Positions 59,301 to 64,000 of a stretch of DNA of 64,000 nucleotides are shown piece by piece. Both the position numbers and the translations under genes were made by a program. The notes under the pieces are model-generated. The model had not been told where the DNA came from and searched no databases. It saw only the letters and a list, made by a program, of their open reading frames with translations. The stretch covers positions 838,120 to 902,119 of the forward strand of contig JANPWX010000653.1 in the NCBI GenBank assembly GCA_024734555.1, given 5' to 3'. The DNA is from Trochalopteron elliotii. Taxonomy: Eukaryota > Chordata > Aves > Passeriformes > Leiothrichidae. How positions within the stretch are numbered: position 1 is the first letter of the stretch; the number at the start of each line of letters is the position of its first letter.

Positions 59301-60828
59301 CAAAGGAAAGGTGCATTTAAACCTTATGATTCTTAGCAAGCCAGCATGGATTTAGAAATCAGGACACAACAGAACTGCTTTTCTGCTAGATTTTGTGCAT
59401 AATTCACTAGGGGCCATCTACTTGTGTGGTAGGGAGGGAAAGGAAAAAAAAGGAAAGGAATTTTAAGAGCAAATATTATGTTGTAGGAAAAATAGCACTG
59501 AAAGTCAACTCTTGCACATATAATGAATTGTAAATTAACAAGTTTCAAGATGATTAGATGGTTGTTATCTGGTCAGTTGCTTTATTGAATACTCTCTCGG
59601 GCACTCAAGTCAGAAGAACAAGTAGTTCATATGTATATGAAATATATGATGGTGAAAGATGAATGGTAAAAAACACAAATTTAGTTTTGTAGATAATAGA
59701 ACAGTGTTCTGGTTCAGGAAATCTGCTTTATATTGGCTGCTGATTTATTTAGCCATATTGGTTATTTACTGGGGCACAAAGTGTCTGCATTATTTATTCT
59801 AATAATTGAAGAGGTCGGCTTTGCTCTGCCATACACACTTACCCCCAAGTAATTGATCAGACTTCTTCTGTAAAATGCATCTTCTGAGAAGATCTGCAGA
59901 ATTTAGGACTTATAGGGGAGGTGCCATCTTCTTCCATATGTCTTCCATTCTTCTAGTCTAGTTTTTTCAGTCTGTTCAAAGTGCAGGCTGCATATGGGGA
60001 ATTGAAGTGTGGTCATTGGTATGACAATCAAGTGCAGTTAGAAGGTCTCTGGTGAGTGTTTTTCCAGTATGTTCATTGGGCAGCTTCTTATTTTGCAACT
60101 TACTCATATAATATTCAGGAATTAAAATACTAAGTTAGTTTTCATACAAAACCTCTCCTTATAAATGTGAAAAAGTTGTGGGTGTAAGGTGTTCTGTGCT
60201 CACACATACATTCTTATTTCAGCTTAGAGTTTGGAAGAAAGCAGGCAGGCAGCAAGAAGGAGCAGGAAAGAAAGCAGCTGATCCAGAGGCATAAACGTGA
60301 ACTTAAAGGAGCCATTCGTGAGATTCGGAAAGATAACCAATATCTGGCCAGAATGCAGCTGTCAGAAATCATGGAGAGGTAATGTAACCTTGGTTTCAGC
60401 ACCACTTTGGGGGTTGTTCTGCTGTGTGTTCATTTCTTTGCTGTGTGCCAAGACTGACAGTAATGATCAACCGTACTAAATTTAAATAAAATGGGACAGT
60501 TTGAGGAAAACCAAACATTTTCAATAGAGATCATTTAAAGTGTTTTCAACTTTGTGGTTTCATTTCTCTGGTTTAAGAGGATGCAAAGTGTTTTTATTTA
60601 AATGGTGTGTTGGTGAAATTTAAGAATTGTGGGGCTTTTTATGAATTAATAATTATTCTCTAAGTATACTTATTTTCCCTAACATAATTTTTCTGAAATA
60701 TAATGTATGTTGATTGTTTGTTTTACAGAGATTCAGCCAGAAAAAGAAAAGTGAAAGAGCTTCTTGGTAGCCTTGCTACACAGGAAGGTGAATGGAAAGC
60801 AATGAAAAGGAATAAATGGAAGAATTAA
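38197..60828 (+). CDS. NOP14: NOP14 nucleolar protein, 18 coding exons
   Basis: The product is a component of the small-subunit processome, needed in the nucleolus for 18S rRNA maturation and 40S assembly. Exons: 38197-38388, 40479-40613, 41414-41555, 42110-42255, 42641-42778, 43983-44105, 45229-45360, 46603-46915, 48172-48302, 48513-48598, 50205-50340, 52181-52282, 53060-53213, 57605-57764, 58104-58251, 59161-59279, 60223-60378, 60729-60828. All introns are GT-AG and the joined frame is open to TAA, giving 870 residues (human 857). Features: basic N-terminus (KAAKRKRK), conserved SNPFEVKVNRQKFDILGRKT block, an acidic Glu-rich middle (about 340-410), a helical C-terminal half with YTFAVPESYE, IQKCNHPSLA and KLFGFLLEYVG, and a basic C-terminus. 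The ATG has G at -3 and +4. No frameshift. Exons were assembled by eye. Confidence 0.96.
38389..40478 (+). other. NOP14 intron 1
   Basis: 2.1 kb. CpG density drops quickly after the first few hundred bases. No snoRNA with both boxes and a terminal stem, no repeat, and no second exon recognised. Confidence 0.6.
40479..40613 (+). CDS. NOP14: NOP14 exon 2
   Basis: Codons 65-109: RNQTLLKEYKEREKTNVFKD, then KRFGEYN and EEKMIRRFALERQ. Phase 0 at both ends. An A/C-rich low-complexity stretch follows the donor (about 40624-40675). Confidence 0.95.
40614..42109 (+). other. NOP14 introns 2 and 3 around exon 3
   Basis: AT-rich introns 40614-41413 and 41556-42109. Apart from the A/C-rich patch just after exon 2, nothing is recognised. 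Confidence 0.6.
41414..41555 (+). CDS. NOP14: NOP14 exon 3
   Basis: Codons 110-156 plus one base: KNIYNLNEEEELTHYGQSLA, then NDIVDSDSDTEERGTLS. The Ser/Asp cluster is a plausible CK2 target, by inference from sequence. Confidence 0.95.
42110..42255 (+). CDS. NOP14: NOP14 exon 4
   Basis: Codons 157-205: AELTAAHFGGGGGLLRKK, then KPKSRKELIEEMIAKSKQEK. Both blocks are strongly conserved in the family. Confidence 0.95.
42641..42778 (+). CDS. NOP14: NOP14 exon 5
   Basis: Codons 206-251: QERQTRRESALELTEKLDKD, then WKEIQTLIAHKTPKSERKD. Charged and predicted helical. Confidence 0.95.
42779..43982 (+). other. NOP14 intron 5
   Basis: 1.2 kb AT-rich intron with nothing recognised. Intron 4 (42256-42640) is the same. 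Confidence 0.6.
43983..44105 (+). CDS. NOP14: NOP14 exon 6
   Basis: Codons 252-292: PDEYDMIVRELGFEMKAKPS, then a Glu/Lys-rich helix TEEELAKEEQARLQKLE. Confidence 0.94.
44106..45228 (+). other. NOP14 intron 6
   Basis: 1.1 kb intron with no recognised RNA gene or mobile element. Confidence 0.6.
45229..45360 (+). CDS. NOP14: NOP14 exon 7
   Basis: Codons 293-336: ADRLRRMRGIDEEANKKRPS, then HMSADDLADGF and LDKDDRRLLSYK. The MSADDL...LDKDDRRLLSYK block is a family signature. Confidence 0.95.
45425..45895 (-). mobile_element. CR1 LINE fragment with internal duplication
   Basis: From the plus strand the sequence runs GGAGACATTTAATCCAACCT, then CCTGCTCAGAGCAGGGTCAA, and later ATCCAGGCTGAATAAGTC. 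These are the reverse complement of the CR1 3' region, so the element points to the minus strand. It lies in NOP14 intron 7. Its middle carries two tandem 135-base units (45571-45840). Confidence 0.8.
45571..45840 (+). repeat. 135-base tandem duplication, two copies
   Basis: Copies 45571-45705 and 45706-45840 both begin GAAGAGGTTTTTATAATATC. They differ at only about two positions (GTCCGGG against GTCCAGG, and one base in the late T run). The period is a multiple of three, which leaves a long open frame with no coding meaning. Confidence 0.93.
46603..46915 (+). CDS. NOP14: NOP14 exon 8 (acidic region)
   Basis: Codons 337-440 plus one base. It opens DGKINIENEEEEEENEGEEE and stays mostly Glu/Asp with scattered Ser to about codon 410, then ends SELPYTFA. 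The purine-rich GAAGAG coding tract is repeat-like and open in a second frame, but only this frame joins exons 7 and 9. Probably disordered; acidic tracts in processome proteins often bind basic partners. Confidence 0.93.
46916..48171 (+). other. NOP14 intron 8
   Basis: 1.26 kb intron with no recognised gene or repeat. Intron 9 (48303-48512) is short and featureless. Confidence 0.6.
48172..48302 (+). CDS. NOP14: NOP14 exon 9
   Basis: Codons 441-484: VPESYETFKSLLAGRTIEEQ, then LIILERIQKCNHPSLAVGNK. Start of the helical C-terminal half. Confidence 0.95.
48513..48598 (+). CDS. NOP14: NOP14 exon 10
   Basis: Codons 485-512 plus two bases: KLFGFLLEYVGELATLDLPE, then LRTIDKLV. Donor CT|GTAAGT. Confidence 0.94.
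49150..49395 (+). mobile_element. CR1 LINE 3' tail fragment
   Basis: Degraded but recognisable CR1 3' end in plus orientation: AATGGACAAGGGCTGCAACA, then CCCAGAGAAGCTGTGAAGG, then GATGATCTCCAAAGGTCCCT, a terminal block of avian CR1. In NOP14 intron 10. Confidence 0.72.
50205..50340 (+). CDS. NOP14: NOP14 exon 11
   Basis: Codons 513-558: PLYNLCQMFPEAASDSIKFI, then LRDAAHDLEEVIEVKGRATY, ending in PGLDT. The frame runs on for 141 bases into the intron, but the donor ACG|GTAACA joins cleanly to exon 12. Confidence 0.94.
50341..52180 (+). other. NOP14 intron 11
   Basis: 1.8 kb intron with two A/C-rich low-complexity patches (about 50490-50560 and 50765-50815). No gene recognised. Confidence 0.6.
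52181..52282 (+). CDS. NOP14: NOP14 exon 12
   Basis: Codons 559-592: LIYLKIVSLLFPTSDFWHPV, then VTPAFIYMSQLLTK. Hydrophobic helices of the conserved C-terminal core. Confidence 0.94.
53060..53213 (+). CDS. NOP14: NOP14 exon 13
   Basis: Codons 593-643 plus one base: LQDLIKGLFICCLFLEYVSL, then RFVPELINFLLGVLHIS. A 4.4-kb intron follows. Confidence 0.94.
53214..55944 (+). other. NOP14 intron 13, portion before CR1
   Basis: 2.7 kb of intron. The part from about 55650 to 55900 is more GC-rich than its surroundings and may be an unrecognised repeat abutting the CR1 tail. Nothing else identified. Intron 12 (52283-53059) is also featureless. Confidence 0.5.
55945..57390 (-). mobile_element. CR1 LINE fragment, long, with reverse-transcriptase remnant
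   Basis: It begins on the plus strand CCACAGAATGACTCAAAGAA with GTTGAAAGGGACCTCAAAGA, the reverse complement of the CR1 3' end, so the element points to the minus strand. Further in, the minus-strand translation at 56720-56959 keeps GIECTLSKLAGDT, matching the CR1 reverse-transcriptase segment around the (degraded) catalytic DDT-type motif. About 1.4 kb is present; the frame is broken and the 5' part is missing. It lies in NOP14 intron 13. The 5' limit is uncertain. Confidence 0.82.
57605..57764 (+). CDS. NOP14: NOP14 exon 14
   Basis: Codons 644-696 plus two bases: YTVVHPFTPVGKNLELLLVC, then a less conserved linker ending in REINHT-like SRTEINHT. It starts G|GC after TTTTTTAG. Confidence 0.92.
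58104..58251 (+). CDS. NOP14: NOP14 exon 15
   Basis: Codons 697-746: RLSCLALCFDLIKKCAALYE, then SLPSFHEIMHPVRILLTQHV. LSCLA and SLPSFH are conserved anchors. Confidence 0.94.
58252..60222 (+). other. NOP14 introns 15 and 16 around exon 16
   Basis: Introns 58252-59160 and 59280-60222 are AT-rich. An oligo(A) run lies near 58809-58825 and a purine-rich patch near 59435-59460. No gene or mobile element recognised. Confidence 0.6.
59161..59279 (+). CDS. NOP14: NOP14 exon 16
   Basis: Codons 747-785 plus two bases: WCHSALKELENKVKHYTPLV, then CEKKKPVPLKQYTPKIVK. The CEKKKPVPLK block is a family signature. Confidence 0.94.
60223..60378 (+). CDS. NOP14: NOP14 exon 17
   Basis: Codons 786-837 plus two bases: LEFGRKQAGSKKEQERKQLI, then HKRELKGAIREIRKDNQYLA and RMQLSEIME. 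This is the strongly basic, most conserved C-terminal segment. Confidence 0.95.
60729..60828 (+). CDS. NOP14: NOP14 exon 18 (terminal coding exon)
   Basis: Codons 838-870 and TAA: RDSARKRKVKELLGSLATQE, then GEWKAMKRNKWKKN. The basic C-terminus is a likely nucleolar signal. Confidence 0.95.
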
Positions 60829-61025
60829 TTGGGACTTGTTAGTAAGGAAGCCTACTGCCATATAAAACACTGCAATCATGGCTTTTGAACAGATTTTAAT
60901 TGCATTTTTTGGATGCATTCCTTTTGAGGAGACAACATCATTGGACTTATTTGAAAAAATGAACCTGCTCATTAGGAAAATCCACGACTTTTCGTAAGGA
61001 AAATAAAAATAACGCTTTTGTACGT
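60829..61025 (+). other. NOP14 3' UTR
   Basis: About 200 bases from the stop to the expected cleavage site downstream of AATAAA at 61002-61007, where the sequence becomes T/G-rich. Confidence 0.75.
61002..61007 (+). promoter_or_regulatory. NOP14 poly(A) signal
   Basis: AATAAA, 174 bases after the stop, followed within about 15-45 bases by T/G-rich sequence as expected for a cleavage site. Confidence 0.8.
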
Positions 61026-61104
61026 GGCATGCTTCTGGTTTATTTTAATGAGAACATTTGGATGAATAATCAGAAAACCTGATCACACACACCTGACTTG
61101 AGCT

Positions 61105-61121
61105 ACACACACACACACACA
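61105..61121 (+). repeat. (AC)8 microsatellite
   Basis: Uninterrupted AC dinucleotides about 100 bases after the NOP14 poly(A) signal, just before the CR1 fragment. Confidence 0.85.
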
Positions 61122-61164
61122 AATTCTACATCAGAAACCTGTTACTTCAGGCTGGTGACAGGTC

Positions 61165-61970
61165 ACTAGTGAGGTTCCATTTCAGGGCCAGTTCTCTTCA
61201 ACAGCTTCATCAACAATGGGACTCGAAGCTACACTGAGTAGTTTTGCTGAAGACACTGAGTTGGAAGGAGCTGCTGACTCCCTCAGAGGCAGAGAGGCCT
61301 TGCAGAGAGATGGACATTCACCAACCGTGTGAAGTTCAACAAGGGCAAGTGCTGGATTCTGCACCTGGGATGGAGCAACCCTGGATGTAGGGACAGATGG
61401 GGAATGAGGGGCTGGGCAGCAGTGCCAGGGAAAGGGATCTGGGGGTCCTGGTCAGTGGAAAGTTGAACAGGAGGCAGCACTGCCCTGACAGCCAGGAGGG
61501 ACATCCCTGTCCTGGGGACATCAGGCCCAGCATCACCTGCTCTGCTCTGAGCTGGGCTAGCCTCACCTCCGGTACAGGATATTAAAGTTACAAGGGAGTG
61601 CCCAGAGGGTGACAAAGGTGGTGAAGGGCCTTGAGGGGAAGTTGTGTGAGGAGAGGCTGAGGGCGCCTGGTCTGTTCAGCCTGGAGAAGAGAAAAAGGAG
61701 AGACCCCATTGAAGTTACAACTTCCTTGTGAGAGGAAGGGGAGGGGCAGACACTTACCTTTTCTCTGTGGTGACAGTGGCAGGACTCAGGGAATGGCCTG
61801 AACTTGTGTCTGGGGTAGTTTGGTTTGGGTATTAGGAAAAGGTTCATCTGAAACATCTCCCCTGGGAAGTGGTCACAGCACCAAGCCTGGCAGAGTTCAA
61901 GAAACTCTGGGGCACATGGTATGACTCTTGGGGGATGGTCCTGGTAGGACCTTATATGATCTTTTTTTAA
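61165..61970 (+). mobile_element. CR1 LINE fragment downstream of NOP14
   Basis: Plus orientation. CAGTTCTCTTCAACAGCTTC, then AGTTCAACAAGGGCAAGTGC, then TGTTCAGCCTGGAGAAGAG, then GGAAGTGGTCACAGCACCAA follow the order of the CR1 reverse-transcriptase 3' part and 3' UTR. The coding frame is disrupted by several stops and indels. Length about 0.8 kb. Confidence 0.82.
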
Positions 61971-64000
61971 CATTGGATAGTCGCAGGCAGCTCTCATAGT
62001 GGTAGTATAATTTAAAGAGTAACATTTTAATTAGTCTGTAGGATCAGGACATGCTAAATTGTGTATTGAGTAATGGAATCAAGTAGAAATCCTTTGTTAA
62101 AGCTGTACATCCATTCATTTTTTCAGTAATTTTTGTATTAAGCACAGCTCTGAAGTTCTTAATAATCTAGGGTGATTAATCAGAATTCCTCAGTGTGTTC
62201 AAAACTGCCTGACTTAAGGGAACAGTGTTATCCTTCACTTTGTTCCACTTAATTTATCATGTGTGACTAATCACTGATAACTGCCCAGCATGACTTAGAA
62301 AAACATCTGCTCTTCAAACAGCCAATAAATACTTCTAAGTCCCTTTTTTAATACTGTGCAAAGAAACATTGCAATGGGACAAAGAGCATCACAGTTACTG
62401 ATGGGTGCTAATCTGAACTAGGTTCAGTGTATTCACTTAATATCTGGTAAATTCAGTGATAGTTACTATGCATTGAACAAAATTGTAATGTTGACATGGA
62501 AAACTGTTAGGAAAATAAAATTCCCTTTTACATAAACATTTCAATTTCAATCTGAAAGACAAACTAAAATAAGATGTGTATTAAGAATGAACTAATGACC
62601 ATGATTCTTTACAAAAACAAACCTCCAAAGGTCCCTCCATTTTCAAATGCTGTTCCTAGATCTGATCTGTGTTTTGGCCAACAGATAACTGACACATCGT
62701 AATGCTCTACCTGCTGTTCATGAAGAAAAACTTACACACTGTCAGCTAATCTGATTTAACAGTTAGGCTTGGTTGCTTTGAACTGGCTTAGAATGTTTTC
62801 TTTGTTCTGTTTTCTGGGGTTTTTGGTTTGGTGTTTGCTTTTTGGTTTGTTTTTATTTTTGGGGATGTGGGTTTTTTTGGTTGGATTTTTTTTGTTGTTG
62901 GTTGGTTTGAGGTTTTTTTCGTATTAAACTTGTAATGGAAGCAGGACTAAAACTAGGAAGGGGTGAGTTGAAACACAGCCTTTACATTTAGTCTCTAATG
63001 ACAAAACTGTCTTCGTTAGGCAAATCTTGTTTCTTAAAAGAGAAAAGCACTTTATTGAAGGAAAAGGCTTTTATTAACTGTCAGTGTGACTAGTAATGCA
63101 AGTAATGTGTGATTATCATCAGCTTTTTTTGGTTTGCAAAAGCACTTGCATTAAGTGTTAAAATAGGCCAGGTGCTAAGTACATGTAGGGAAGATACTTG
63201 TGTCATGCAAAAATGAGTAAGATTCCTATGTTTGAAATCCATTCACACTTCTAAAAAATAAATTCATTTTCAGTTAGCTTTGCTGATTTTGGAAAAGTTA
63301 TCTTCTGAAACCTCAAAGGAATCTCAGAAGATTACTATACCTCCTGTTTTATTTCCATTTGGCACAGTATGATTTTTTTTCTTAAAAACAAAATCTTTTT
63401 AAGTCAAGAACTTGAGATTGAAGTAATGAGGAAGGACCTAACTTCCTATTTTATGCTATAAATCAGTACTTTCAGTTTGCAGTTTTAGTCACAGTTTATA
63501 CAGCACAAATAAGCTGTTAAAAAGTATTATTTATTTGTCTGACTTTAGCAGTAGCTTCAGAGGTTTTGTCCAGCAGAGTATTAGAGGCACACAGAGGCTG
63601 ATGGAGGCACTTTGATCCTGATTTTTGATACCCCTTGCAGCTGCTTTTTATTCTGCAGTAAGGGAGGTAAAGGTAGAGGATAGAGACACAATGATAATGT
63701 TTCTGGGACAGGACATTTTCTGGGACAAGAGGATGAACAGGAATATCTTGTGATACTGATGAACAAAAATGAAGGATGAAGAAACCTCAGCTGATAGATT
63801 TACTCAACTATTTTTGAATGTCAGACTGAAAGTAGTTCTGTTTGAAATTTGTTGAATGAGAATCACTGTATGCGCTTTTACAAATTATATTGTCAATGTT
63901 TAAAGTCAGATTTAATATTGCAAACCTGGGACTAGCTGTGATGCTTAACACACAGTATTTTACATGAGTAGGAAAGGAAGACTATGTAATAGTAGCTGGG
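61971..64000. other. intergenic flank, no gene seen
   Basis: 2 kb of AT-rich sequence with a T/G-rich low-complexity block at about 62810-62930. No exon of a neighbouring gene is recognised; MFSD10, the expected neighbour from mammalian gene order, must lie further right if it is retained. Confidence 0.55.
62810..62930 (+). repeat. T/G-rich low-complexity block
   Basis: Irregular runs of GGTTT, GGTTTTT and TTGTTGTTGG over about 120 bases, without a fixed period. Confidence 0.7.

Noticed and set aside
61563..61997. 144-codon minus-strand frame after NOP14
   Set aside because: Antisense to the CR1 fragment; no gene-like features.
61971..64000. First exon of MFSD10 or another neighbour
   Set aside because: Expected from mammalian gene order, but no CpG island, conserved frame or splice-flanked coding block is visible.

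Overview
This is a vertebrate nuclear window, almost certainly from a bird and probably a songbird. It holds multi-exon genes with GT-AG introns, one sharp CpG island in AT-rich DNA, several CR1 LINE fragments and two avian-type solo LTRs. The species cannot be named from the sequence alone.

Two complete protein genes lie head to head across a shared CpG-island promoter (about 37,080-38,300). On the minus strand, GRK4 (G-protein-coupled receptor kinase 4) runs from its ATG at 37,424 to its stop at 2,890 in 16 coding exons that join without a frame break into a 569-residue kinase. On the plus strand, NOP14 (nucleolar 40S-assembly factor) runs from its ATG at 38,197 to its stop at 60,828 in 18 coding exons encoding 870 residues. 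The start codons are 772 bases apart. The space between them holds an inverted pair of ZNF143/Staf-like sites, a perfect TCTCGCGAGA palindrome and a YY1-like site. The same gene pair is neighbouring in mammals. The expected outer neighbours (HTT beyond the left edge, MFSD10/ADD1 beyond the right) are not visible here.

Layout: 1-2,889 is GRK4 3' UTR and downstream sequence. 2,890-37,424 is GRK4, whose introns carry an intact-ended solo LTR (11,059-11,735), an older LTR (about 25,692-26,239) and a CR1 tail. 37,425-38,196 is the bidirectional promoter. 38,197-60,828 is NOP14, with CR1 pieces in introns 7, 10 and 13, one of them internally duplicated. 60,829-64,000 is the NOP14 3' UTR followed by gene-poor flank with another CR1 fragment.

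The two genes have unrelated jobs (receptor desensitisation at the membrane; ribosome assembly in the nucleolus), so the shared promoter is the only link the sequence shows. I found no novel system. The main points of interest are the promoter architecture, the GRK4 differences from mammals (short exon 2, divergent tail, residues at the human variant sites), the in-frame skippable exons, the LTR insertion with a perfect 5-base duplication, and the tandem duplication inside a CR1 copy.
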